Below are positions 43,789 through 51,573 of a stretch of 64,000 bases of DNA, piece after piece (within the stretch, counting starts at the first letter, position 1; every line of letters starts with the position of its first letter). The notes beneath the pieces are model-generated. The model did not search any database, was not told the DNA's origin, and saw only the letters and a program-made list of their open reading frames with translations. This DNA is from UBA4644 sp900555855 (GTDB lineage Bacteria > Bacillota > Clostridia > Oscillospirales > Butyricicoccaceae): the NCBI GenBank assembly GCA_052289195.1, contig DAWAJD010000006.1, forward strand, positions 6,470-70,469. The letters run 5' to 3'. Position numbers and translations under genes: made by a program.

Positions 43789-44864
43789 GTCCGGATCACC
43801 GTCAGGCTCACCACGATGGTAATGAACTGCAGCGCACAGCAGGCGCCCAAAATGCCCAAAAGCATCCCGTAAGCGCCGGAGACTGCCTCCAGCATGGTCT
43901 TCACGCCCCCTTCCGCATAGGATCCGGCCAGCAGCGCCAGCAGGCGAAACACCAGCAGGTGGCAGAGTGCCTGCAGAAACGGCGTCAGGCAGAGGGNNNN
44001 NNNNNNCGCCCCCGCAAAGCCAAAGAATCCGACGCCCGCCCGCAGGGCGGCGGCTCCCGCCAGAATGGTCTCCGAAGCGCTGGCGATCACATTGCCCACC
44101 AGCGGGACTGCGCCGGTCAGCGTCTGCGCCGTGCGCACGGCGGCAGAATCTGCCGCGCCGGTCACCAGACCGGTCAGGGATAGATAAGCGAAATAAGCCG
44201 CCAGAAAGATCCGGATCAGCTTCTGCAGCCCCCAGCGCACCAGCCCCGCAGCCTTTTGCAGCAGCCCGTTTTCCGCGATGCTTCCCCCATAGGTCAGCAG
44301 GAGGAAAAGCGTGGTCATAGGCAGAAAAAGCTTTTGCGAGAGCCAGAACAGCCCATCGGAAAAGAGCATGGCCGCTCCGGCGGAGGCTGCGGCGGAGGCC
44401 GGCTTGCCCGCCGCTACGGAAACGCCGGTAAACACTGTGATCAGAAGCTTTGTAAAGCGATCCAGCTGTTCGATCACCACCCGGCACTGGGCCGCCATGG
44501 AGCGCTGTTCGCCAAAGGCCAGCAGCAGGATCGCCGTAGCTCCCGCCAGCTGGGGCAGGCGGTTTGGCAGCGTAAGCCCGGAGGCCTTGGAAAAGCTCTC
44601 CAGCAGCGACAGCAGCAGACAAACCGCTGCCATCAAGAACGCCGGACGGACCGCCCGCTGCAGCCCCTCCCGCAGCAGCTGCAGGCCCTTTTGCCAAAGG
44701 GATCCGGCCGTCTTTCGCGGGTCGGCGCCGGTGATCGGCGTATCCTCCAACAGCTCCTGCGCCTCCTGGGGCAGTGCCTGCCGCAGAGAGCTGCCGTCCT
44801 CTGCCGCGCTGGCAGGAACGGCCATCCCCGCCAAAAGCAGAAGCAGCAGCAGCGCTGCCCTCAG
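43785..44864 (-). CDS. spoIIIAE: Stage III sporulation protein AE (contains assembly gap)
   Basis: Polytopic membrane protein of the SpoIIIA channel. A signal peptide (LRAALLLLLLLAGMAVPASA) precedes multiple helices. Family blocks include LPNRLPQLAGATAILLL near residue 100 and VGNVIASASETILAGAAAL near 260. A 10-N gap falls in a late helix; the frame is the same on both sides and about four residues are missing, which fits the family. The start is unresolved: no ATG, GTG or TTG gives a whole signal peptide. CTG 44862-44864, overlapping the spoIIIAD stop as CTGA, does and matches the 4-base NTGA overlaps elsewhere in this operon. TTG 44834 and an internal ATG are alternatives. About 359 residues, slightly short of Bacillus SpoIIIAE. 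Confidence 0.88.
   Translation of the reverse strand: MRAALLLLLLLAGMAVPASAAEDGSSLRQALPQEAQELLEDTPITGADPRKTAGSLWQKGLQLLREGLQRAVRPAFLMAAVCLLLSLLESFSKASGLTLPNRLPQLAGATAILLLAFGEQRSMAAQCRVVIEQLDRFTKLLITVFTGVSVAAGKPASAAASAGAAMLFSDGLFWLSQKLFLPMTTLFLLLTYGGSIAENGLLQKAAGLVRWGLQKLIRIFLAAYFAYLSLTGLVTGAADSAAVRTAQTLTGAVPLVGNVIASASETILAGAAALRAGVGFFGFAGAXXXXLCLTPFLQALCHLLVFRLLALLAGSYAEGGVKTMLEAVSGAYGMLLGILGACCALQFITIVVSLTVIRT
43997..44006. other. Assembly gap (10 N) inside spoIIIAE
   Basis: Ten undetermined bases. Because the reading frame is preserved and the protein alignment lacks only about four residues, the gap is probably close to its true size. Confidence 0.95.
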
Positions 44865-45256
44865 GCGCCCAGCGCCCCGATGAGCGAAAGCGCCTTTTCC
44901 GCCAGCGGAAACGCACACACCAGCGCCGCGGCCGCGCCCCCAAGCTCCACGCCGGCAGCAATGGCCTTTTCTCCCGCATCCCGGCACAGCTCTGCGGAAA
45001 GCCGCGTCATGGCTGTAATGCCAAGAACCTTTACAAGTGGAAGAAACAGACTGATCTCCACGCCGGACCGGGTCAAAAGCGCCTGCCATTTCTGCCACAG
45101 GGCCGACAGCGGAGCCAGCATCACGCCAACCATCACGGCACACACCGCCAGGCTGCAAAGAGGCGTCAGTGCGCCTGCCCTCCCTCGCAGCAGCTGCAGC
45201 AGACAAACGGCGATCAATGCCGCCAAAAGCAGCTTTCCAAGCCATAGGACCGTCAT
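44861..45256 (-). CDS. spoIIIAD: Stage III sporulation protein AD
   Basis: 131-residue membrane protein with about four helices; part of the SpoIIIA secretion-like complex. The segment VEISLFLPLVKVLGITAMTR near residue 68 is typical of the family. Overlaps spoIIIAC by 4 bases (ATGA). Confidence 0.9.
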   Translation of the reverse strand: MTVLWLGKLLLAALIAVCLLQLLRGRAGALTPLCSLAVCAVMVGVMLAPLSALWQKWQALLTRSGVEISLFLPLVKVLGITAMTRLSAELCRDAGEKAIAAGVELGGAAAALVCAFPLAEKALSLIGALGA

Positions 45257-45447
45257 AGCCCAAAGGTCTGTTTGATCAGCCGGAACATATCGCTGATCTC
45301 GCCGATGAGGATCATCATTACCACGATAAGCCCGGCAAGCGTCGTCATCATGGCCTGCTCCTCCCGGCCGGAGCGCACCAGCAGCTGATTGAGCACCGCC
45401 ACCAGGATCCCGATGGCCGCAACCTTAAAAATCAGATCAACATCCAT
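45253..45447 (-). CDS. spoIIIAC: Stage III sporulation protein AC
   Basis: 64-residue protein with two helices: VDLIFKVAAIGILVAVLNQL near residue 2 and a second around 32-50 (MMTTLAGLIVVMMILIGEI). Typical SpoIIIAC size. 12 bases after spoIIIAB. Confidence 0.92.
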   Translation of the reverse strand: MDVDLIFKVAAIGILVAVLNQLLVRSGREEQAMMTTLAGLIVVMMILIGEISDMFRLIKQTFGL

Positions 45448-45459
45448 GTTTTTCCCTCG

Positions 45460-45966
45460 TCACCAAAGCATCAGCGCCAGCACCGCCCCGGCAGAAAAGC
45501 TCAGCGCCCGGTAGAGCCTGCCCTTTTCCGTCAGCGTGGTCCAAAGCTGTTTTTCCTGTTCCTCCAGCCGGGCGCAGGTCTGAAGACAGCGCTCGGCCTG
45601 CGTCCCGGCGTCATATTTTCCCAGCGCCCGGGAAAGCTCCCCCAGAGCGGCGGCAGCCTCCGGCAGGGCCTCCCCGGTTTTCAGCGTTTCCAGCAGGGGC
45701 TCCATGGCCCGGTCTGCCGGGACGCCCCGGGCCAGCGCCTTGCCGCAGTCCCGGACGGGCTCCCACAGAAGGCCCTGCCGGTCTGCCTGCCGGGCGAAAA
45801 GCTCCGGAAGCGGCGTCCCCCGCTGAAGCAGCTCTGCCTGCAGCGTCTCCACGAAGTCCCGCAGCTCCCGCAGCACTGCCCGCTTCCGCCGCAGCAGCCC
45901 GGTGAGCGCCTGTCCGGCCAGCAGCGCGCCCAAAAGCAGCAGCGCCGCCCCCAGCAGCCGGATCAC
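45460..45966 (-). CDS. spoIIIAB: Stage III sporulation protein AB
   Basis: 168-residue inner-membrane protein with N- and C-terminal hydrophobic segments around a soluble GspF-like helical domain (LRELRDFVETLQAELLQRG near residue 33). It starts with GTG 45966 overlapping the spoIIIAA stop as GTGA. Longer in-frame readings lie inside spoIIIAA and are not needed. Confidence 0.9.
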   Translation of the reverse strand: MIRLLGAALLLLGALLAGQALTGLLRRKRAVLRELRDFVETLQAELLQRGTPLPELFARQADRQGLLWEPVRDCGKALARGVPADRAMEPLLETLKTGEALPEAAAALGELSRALGKYDAGTQAERCLQTCARLEEQEKQLWTTLTEKGRLYRALSFSAGAVLALMLW

Positions 45967-46862
45967 AGCACCTGCGGCATGGGCTGCAGCGTATAGCTCC
46001 GGCAGCCCTCCTGCGTCTGGATCAAAATCACCTGCCGAAAGGCGCCCGCCGCCAGCAGGCCCTGATAGGCGGGCCGCCGGGTAAGGTCCGCCAGCGTGCT
46101 GCCGTGGGCCGTTGCCAGCAGCTGGCAGCCGCAGCCCAGACAGGAAAGCAGGCTCCGGCAGTCCTCCTCCTCGGTGATCTCGTCCACCGCCAGGATCTGG
46201 GGCGACATGGAGCGCAGCAGCATGGGGATGGTCTCCCGCTTTTTGCCGCCGGACATGATGTCGCACTGTCCGATATGGAACCGGGGCGCGCCGCCGGAGC
46301 AGGCGGCGATCTCATAACGCTCATCTGCCACGGCCACCCGGAAGCGTTCGGAGAGCCGGCGGCACAGCTCCCGCAGCAGCGTTGTTTTCCCTGCGCCCGG
46401 CGGGGCCAGGATCAGCGTGCTCTGAAAGCCGCCGGGGCCGGCGATGGGCAGCTCGCTGCCCGCTTCCTCCAGCTGCCGCGCCACGCGGATATTCACTGAG
46501 GAAAGCCCCCGAAGCGCCCGCCCTCTCCCTTCCGGCGCCTGGGCGCAGAGGCCGATCCGGTGGCCGTATTTGGTGGTCAGAAAGCCCTGGCGCAGCTGCT
46601 CCAGATAGGTATGTACCGAGCTTTCCGTGGCCCGGGCCAGAAGCTCGTCCAGCTCCGCCTTTACGGGAAGCACCGGCTCCTTCCCCAGCCGCACCGTTTT
46701 TCCCGCCACCGTCGCTGCCAGCGGGCGATCCAGCCGCACCCGCAGCTCCTCGCACTGAGCCCGCTGCTCCTCCGAAAGGCTATAAGCCGCCCGCCAGAGC
46801 CGTTCCGGCAGCAGCGCCGCCGCCGTGTGAAAGCTTTTCATCAGATCCATGTTTTCCTGCAT
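45963..46862 (-). CDS. spoIIIAA: Stage III sporulation protein AA, ATPase
   Basis: Secretion-ATPase-like motor of the SpoIIIA complex. 299 residues. Walker A APPGAGKTTLLREL lies near residue 160, with Walker B around PQILAVDEITEEED near 220. ATG 46862 follows GGGAG at good spacing; in-frame upstream codons are not preferred. First gene of the operon. Confidence 0.93.
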   Translation of the reverse strand: MQENMDLMKSFHTAAALLPERLWRAAYSLSEEQRAQCEELRVRLDRPLAATVAGKTVRLGKEPVLPVKAELDELLARATESSVHTYLEQLRQGFLTTKYGHRIGLCAQAPEGRGRALRGLSSVNIRVARQLEEAGSELPIAGPGGFQSTLILAPPGAGKTTLLRELCRRLSERFRVAVADERYEIAACSGGAPRFHIGQCDIMSGGKKRETIPMLLRSMSPQILAVDEITEEEDCRSLLSCLGCGCQLLATAHGSTLADLTRRPAYQGLLAAGAFRQVILIQTQEGCRSYTLQPMPQVL

Positions 46863-46883
46863 GTTCTCATCTCCCTTGCTCCA

Positions 46884-46910
46884 AGGGTATGTCCGGCCTG
46901 TCCGATTCAG
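46884..46910 (-). promoter_or_regulatory. Possible sigma-E promoter for spoIIIAA
   Basis: On minus, CATACCCT (46884-46891) matches the sigma-E -10 (CATACANT) in most positions. The candidate -35, CTGAAT (46905-46910), is weak. Sigma-E control is established for spoIIIA in Bacillus. Confidence 0.35.
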
Positions 46911-46961
46911 AACCGGGACCGGCGGATTTTTCAAAGCGGCCCATCTTTTGCAAAAAGGGGC

Positions 46962-46989
46962 TTGACAAAGCGGTGATCCCGGCTATAAT
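46962..46989 (+). promoter_or_regulatory. Sigma-A promoter for marR-ABC operon
   Basis: TTGACA (46962-46967, consensus) and TATAAT (46984-46989, consensus) with a 16-bp spacer. Confidence 0.8.
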
Positions 46990-46998
46990 GATTGCAGG

Positions 46999-47030
46999 TA
47001 CAACGATGTATCTACAACGAAATCATTTCG
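46999..47030 (+). promoter_or_regulatory. Candidate MarR operator in the marR leader
   Basis: Two direct copies of TACAACGA (46999-47006 and 47013-47020) and an inverted repeat CGAAAT-C-ATTTCG (47018-47030) lie between the -10 box and the ribosome site. A repressor here would block transcription. Confidence 0.4.
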
Positions 47031-47039
47031 GAGGGACCT

Positions 47040-47498
47040 ATGGACATTACCGAACGGAAGATCACGAAAATCGCCCGGGAAGCAGAAAAGCTCGTCTTAT
47101 TCTCCCTGCGGGAGGAGGGCGTGGGCACGGCGGAGATCGATCTGATCCATGCGCTGCGCCACAATCCCGGCTGCACCCAGGCAAGGCTGGCGGAGCTTCT
47201 GCACGCGGACAAGGCGGCCATCGCCCGAAGGACAAAAAACCTTGAGACAAAGGGCTTTCTGGTGCGCCGGGACGCGCCCAACGACCGGCGCAGCCAGCTG
47301 CTTTATCCCACGGAACAGGCAGAGACCCTGAAGGCCTCCAAGGCGGAGATCGAGACGGCCTTTTACGAATACCTGCTCTCCCTCCTGCCGGAGGAGGAGG
47401 CCAAAGGCTTTGCGGCGACGCTGGACAGGCTCTACGCCGCCTCCAAGGCGGAAAGCCGCGCAGGCTTTCCTCACTTTATCAAACCGCAAGGGAAGTGA
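47040..47498 (+). CDS. MarR-family transcriptional regulator
   Basis: 152-residue winged-helix repressor. HTH residues are in NPGCTQARLAELLHADKAAIAR near residue 40-60 and the wing in GFLVRRDAPNDRRSQLLYPT near 75. The start follows GGAGGGACCT. First gene of an operon with two ABC half-transporters, typical of self-regulated multidrug export. The inducer is unknown. Confidence 0.9.
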   Translation: MDITERKITKIAREAEKLVLFSLREEGVGTAEIDLIHALRHNPGCTQARLAELLHADKAAIARRTKNLETKGFLVRRDAPNDRRSQLLYPTEQAETLKASKAEIETAFYEYLLSLLPEEEAKGFAATLDRLYAASKAESRAGFPHFIKPQGK

Positions 47499-47502
47499 AC
47501 GC

Positions 47503-49245
47503 ATGGAAAAAAAGAAAAACGCCTTCCGCTCCGACAGGATCTCCTCCTGCTTCCGGGCAGAATGGCTGGCGCTGACCCTTGTGACCGTTTCCGGTCTGCT
47601 CTATAATGTGGGCCTGCTTGCCACGCCGTGGTTTGAAGGCCGCCTGACCCAATGCCTTGCCGATATTCTCGGTGGGAAGGAGACCGCTAGGAAAATGGCG
47701 GCGCTGGTGGCCGCCTATCTTGTCATCGTTCTGGTGGTGCAGTCGGCGCGGTTCGTCAAGCGCTTTTATGTCCGCCGCTTCGCCAACCACATCAACCGGC
47801 GGATGAAGGGGATCCTTTACGGCAATCTGGTGCGCTCCAGCCGGGCCGCTCTGGAGCAGGAGGGCGCCGGAGAGCTGATGACCAAGGCCATCTCGGATGT
47901 GGACGACTGCGTGGAGGGGATGCGCAAGTTCACCACCGAGGTCTTTGACACCGGCGTGGTGATGGTCAGCTATGGGGTGATGCTTCTGGTTTACGACTGG
48001 CGGCTGGCGCTGCTCAGTCTCATGTTCACCCCCATCTCCTATTTCTGCGCGGCGCGGATGAAAAAACCGGTCCAGCGGGCGGGGGCAGCCTATAAAAAAG
48101 CCGCCGGCGCGCTGAGCAGCGCCACGCTGGATCGGGCGGAAAATGCCGTGACCTACCGCATTTATGGCTGCGAGACCGTCCGGGCAGAGCGCTATGAGCA
48201 GACGCTGGACGCCTATGAAACCACCGCGGTCAAGAGCAATATCTGGCAGTCGGCCCTTCCGCCGCTGTATCTCGCGGCGTTGGGCGCAGGGGTTTTGTTC
48301 ATCCTGTGGTTCGGCGCAAAAAATGTCCTGGGGACGGGCTGGCGCCCGTGGGATATCGCGGCGTTTACCACCTTTCTCTCCTGCTTTACCAAGCTGACGG
48401 TCAAATCCTCCAAGGTAGCAAAGCTCTTTAACTCTGTGCAGAAGGCCCAGGTCTCGTGGAAGCGGATCAAGCCGCTGATGAAGCCGCCGGAGCCGCTGGA
48501 AGCCCTGAATGTTCCCCAGCCGGAGCCGGTGACGCTGGAGGGGCTCTCCTTCTCTTACGGCGGAGCGCCGGTCTTTTCCGGCCTTTCGCTGACGGCGCAG
48601 CCGGGAGACATGATCGGCGTCACCGGTCCGGTGGCCTGCGGCAAATCCACCTTCGGGCGGGCGTTTCTCTGTGAAGCGCCCTATGGCGGCTCCCTTCGCT
48701 TCGGCAGCCGGGAGCTTTCCTCCCTCTCCCCCCGGGAGATCGCGGCCACCGTTGGATATCTGGGCCACGATCCGGAGCTCAGTTCCGATACGCTGCGAAA
48801 CAATGTGCTTTGCGGCAACGGACAGGATGCATCGCCCTATCTTGCCGCCGTCGCGCTGGACGGCGAGGTCAGGGCCATGGAAAACGGCGCGGACACTGTG
48901 GTGGGCAGCAGCGGCGTCCGCCTTTCCGGCGGTCAGGCGCAGCGCCTTGCCCTTGCCAGAACGCTGGCGCATCCGCGCCCGGTGATGATCCTGGACGATC
49001 CCTTTTCCGCGCTGGATCGGAACACGGAGGACACGGTTTTTGCCGATCTGCAGGAATATGCGAAGGATAAGGTGGTGTTTCTGATCTCCCACCGCCTGTA
49101 TCATTTCCCGCAGATGCGGAAGATCATCTTTATGGAGGGCGGAAAGGCCGTTGTCGGCACCCATGCGGAGCTGATGCGCTCCGTCCCGGCATATCGGCTG
49201 CTGTATGAAAGCCAGACAGGAGGCAACGGACATGAAGAAGCATAA
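47503..49245 (+). CDS. ABC exporter half-transporter, subunit with degenerate ATP site
   Basis: 580 residues: six-helix membrane domain, then an ATPase with Walker A GPVACGKST near residue 375, canonical signature LSGGQAQR, and Walker B VMILDDPFSALD in which the catalytic Glu is Asp. The Q-loop Gln is absent (GYLGHDPEL). It pairs with the next gene, overlapping it by 14 bases. By analogy with TM287/TM288, this is the non-catalytic subunit. ATG 47503 follows AAGGGAAG. Confidence 0.9.
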   Translation: MEKKKNAFRSDRISSCFRAEWLALTLVTVSGLLYNVGLLATPWFEGRLTQCLADILGGKETARKMAALVAAYLVIVLVVQSARFVKRFYVRRFANHINRRMKGILYGNLVRSSRAALEQEGAGELMTKAISDVDDCVEGMRKFTTEVFDTGVVMVSYGVMLLVYDWRLALLSLMFTPISYFCAARMKKPVQRAGAAYKKAAGALSSATLDRAENAVTYRIYGCETVRAERYEQTLDAYETTAVKSNIWQSALPPLYLAALGAGVLFILWFGAKNVLGTGWRPWDIAAFTTFLSCFTKLTVKSSKVAKLFNSVQKAQVSWKRIKPLMKPPEPLEALNVPQPEPVTLEGLSFSYGGAPVFSGLSLTAQPGDMIGVTGPVACGKSTFGRAFLCEAPYGGSLRFGSRELSSLSPREIAATVGYLGHDPELSSDTLRNNVLCGNGQDASPYLAAVALDGEVRAMENGADTVVGSSGVRLSGGQAQRLALARTLAHPRPVMILDDPFSALDRNTEDTVFADLQEYAKDKVVFLISHRLYHFPQMRKIIFMEGGKAVVGTHAELMRSVPAYRLLYESQTGGNGHEEA

Positions 49246-50890
49246 CACCGGCGTTTTTGCAGCGGTCCGCACGGCGGCGCTGACCCATCGCCTGCTTACC
49301 GCCGGGACCCTTTTGTGCGTGGCGGGCTCTGTGGGCGCGTCGCTGATCCCGCCGCTGCTGCTGGCCCGCGTCATCGACCGGCTGAACGCCGGGACCTCCC
49401 TCACCTTCGCCGCTGTGCTCCTCTATTTCGGGAGCCTTGTGCTGGAGGGCCTGTTTTCTTCAGCGCAGGAAACGCTGCTGGTGCTTTTCGGCCAGAAAAT
49501 GACCCACGCCCTGCGCTCCGAAATGTCGCACAAGCTCACCCGTCTGCCGGCAGACACCCTGGTCGCGCAAAACCCCGGACAGGTGGCGGCGCGCTTTTCC
49601 GGCGATGTGGACACCGTGGAGGCCCTCTTTACCTCCGGCATCATCAGCATGGTGGCCGACGCCTGCCGCATTCTTTCCATCCTTGGGATCATCGCAGTGA
49701 AAAACACGGGGCTTGCGCTGGTCTTGCTGGCGGTCCTTCCCTTCTTTGCGCTCTTTACCCGCCATGTGCAGAAGAAGATGCTTGCCGCCCAGCTGGACAA
49801 CCGGCGCGCCGTCGCCGCCGTTTCCGGGCAGGTCCCGGAGACCCTACACAACATCCGCACCATCCACGCGCTGGGCACCGAGGACTATATGGAGCGGCGC
49901 TATGACAAAAGCATCGGCGCCAGCTATGCCGCCGTGGAAAAGACCAACTTTTACGACGCGATCTATTCGCCCGTGGTATTTCTGCTGAACGCCGCAGTGG
50001 TGGGCATCGTGATGCTGCTCTCCGCCTCCGGCAAGACGGAGATCCTGGCCCTGTTCGGAATGTCGGTGGGCACTTCGGTGGCCGTCATCAACTATATCTC
50101 CCGCATTTTCACCCCCATTGAGAGCCTCGGCGTGGAAATCCAGACCATCCAGTCGGCCATGGCGGGCGTCAAGCGGATCGACGCCTTTCTCGGGCAGGCG
50201 GAACGGGCCGTCCCGCCGGAGCAGGAAGCCGCCCCGCGGGGGGATATCGTCCTTTCCCATGTGACCTTCGGCTATGGGGACAGGCCCGTGCTCCGCGACT
50301 TTTCCATGACGGTGAAGGAGGGCGAGCAGGTCACCCTCGCGGGCAGGACCGGCGCCGGCAAGAGCACGGTGTTCCGTCTGCTGCTGGGGCTTTACCGGCC
50401 CCAGGCCGGGACGATCACCATCGGCGGCGTGGATGTCTCCGCCATCACGGACCGCCAGCGGCGGGCCTGCATCGGCTGCGTGGAGCAGCATTTTTCCCGC
50501 GTGCCGGGGACGGTGCTGGAGCAGATCACCCTTTCCGACCCGGGCATCACCGAGGAAATGGCCCACGCCGCGGCCCGGCTCGCCGGAATGGATGAACCCA
50601 TCCGGTCGCTGCCGGGGGGCTATTCCGCCGTCTGCACAGACGGGATGTTTTCTCAGGGAGAATGGCAGCTGCTTTCCATCGCCCGCGCCGCGGCGGCAGA
50701 TCCGGCCATTCTGCTGCTGGACGAGATCACCGCCAATCTGGACGCCGAGACCGAGGCCCGCGTTTTGAAGGCGCTGCACCGCGCCTCGGAGGGGCGCACC
50801 GTGCTCTCCATCTCCCACCGTCTTTATGAGGATCTGGGCGGCAGGACCGTGGAGCTGCGGCCTGCGGCCGGGCCGGAGGGCGCGGCATGA
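49232..50890 (+). CDS. ABC exporter half-transporter, partner subunit with consensus Walker B
   Basis: 552 residues: membrane domain, then an ATPase with Walker A GRTGAGKST near residue 372, Q-loop CVEQHFSRVPG, Walker B ILLLDEITANLD with the Glu present, and H-loop SISHRLYED. The signature is FSQGEWQ instead of LSGGQ. Its degenerate signature faces the degenerate Walker B of the previous subunit, leaving one working ATP site. The start follows ACAGGAGGCA and overlaps the upstream gene by 14 bases. Confidence 0.9.
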   Translation: MKKHNTGVFAAVRTAALTHRLLTAGTLLCVAGSVGASLIPPLLLARVIDRLNAGTSLTFAAVLLYFGSLVLEGLFSSAQETLLVLFGQKMTHALRSEMSHKLTRLPADTLVAQNPGQVAARFSGDVDTVEALFTSGIISMVADACRILSILGIIAVKNTGLALVLLAVLPFFALFTRHVQKKMLAAQLDNRRAVAAVSGQVPETLHNIRTIHALGTEDYMERRYDKSIGASYAAVEKTNFYDAIYSPVVFLLNAAVVGIVMLLSASGKTEILALFGMSVGTSVAVINYISRIFTPIESLGVEIQTIQSAMAGVKRIDAFLGQAERAVPPEQEAAPRGDIVLSHVTFGYGDRPVLRDFSMTVKEGEQVTLAGRTGAGKSTVFRLLLGLYRPQAGTITIGGVDVSAITDRQRRACIGCVEQHFSRVPGTVLEQITLSDPGITEEMAHAAARLAGMDEPIRSLPGGYSAVCTDGMFSQGEWQLLSIARAAAADPAILLLDEITANLDAETEARVLKALHRASEGRTVLSISHRLYEDLGGRTVELRPAAGPEGAA

Positions 50891-50897
50891 TCTTAGG

Positions 50898-50926
50898 TTG
50901 CGTTTTGGAGAGAAGCGTGCTATACT
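50898..50926 (+). promoter_or_regulatory. Sigma-A promoter for ppa
   Basis: TTGCGT (50898-50903) and TATACT (50921-50926) with a 17-bp spacer, 40 bp before the ppa start. Confidence 0.75.
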
Positions 50927-50966
50927 GACGCAGTAAAAACCCTGCAGAAGGAGTGCGATCATACCC

Positions 50967-51506
50967 ATGAATATCTGGCACGATGTAAACCCCGCGCGGA
51001 TCCATCCCGATGACTTTCTGGCTGTCATTGAGATCCCCAAGGGCAGCAAGAAGAAATATGAGCTGGACAAGGAGACCGGCTTTATCATTCTGGACCGGAT
51101 CCTTTATACCTCCACTCATTATCCCGCGAACTACGGCTTTATCCCCCGCACCTACGGCGACGACAACGACCCGCTGGATGTTCTGGTCCTGTGCTCGGAG
51201 GCCCTGGAGCCGCTGACGCTGGTGCGCTGCTACCCCATCGGCTATATCTCCATGACCGACGGCGGCAAAAACGATGAAAAGATCATCGCCATTCCCTTTT
51301 CTGATCCCATGTATAATATGTATCATGATATTATGGATCTGCCCGGGCATATTTTTGATGAGATGGCGCATTTCTTCTCCGTTTATAAGGCGCTGGAGGG
51401 CAAGGAGACCGTGGCCGGCGATGTAAACGGCCGGGAAGCGGCCATTCAGATCATTTCCGACGCTTTGCACAATTACCAGATCCATTTCTGCGGTCAGCAC
51501 GAATAA
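50967..51506 (+). CDS. ppa: Inorganic pyrophosphatase, family I
   Basis: Hydrolyses pyrophosphate to phosphate, driving biosynthesis. 179 residues. Active-site blocks are IEIPKGSKKKYELD near residue 21, YPANYGFIPRTYGDDNDPLDVLVL near 50-73 and a Lys-rich region near 100. Soluble family I rather than the manganese family II of Bacillus. Its promoter and terminator make it monocistronic. Confidence 0.95.
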   Translation: MNIWHDVNPARIHPDDFLAVIEIPKGSKKKYELDKETGFIILDRILYTSTHYPANYGFIPRTYGDDNDPLDVLVLCSEALEPLTLVRCYPIGYISMTDGGKNDEKIIAIPFSDPMYNMYHDIMDLPGHIFDEMAHFFSVYKALEGKETVAGDVNGREAAIQIISDALHNYQIHFCGQHE

Positions 51507-51523
51507 AAGAATGGAAAAAGCAA

Positions 51524-51554
51524 GCCCGCGTTCCTGTCTGGAACGCGGGCGTTT
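51524..51554. terminator. Bidirectional terminator between ppa and nadE
   Basis: Perfect 11-bp stem (GCCCGCGTTCC and GGAACGCGGGC), 5-nt loop, GTTTT on plus and a T-rich tract on minus. Confidence 0.88.
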
Positions 51555-51573
51555 TCATGTCTTGTGCTTTGCT

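Noticed and set aside
43306..44979. Continuous reading frame through spoIIIAF and spoIIIAE across the gap
   Set aside because: Only its last 160 codons are real spoIIIAF; the rest is a shifted reading of spoIIIAE.
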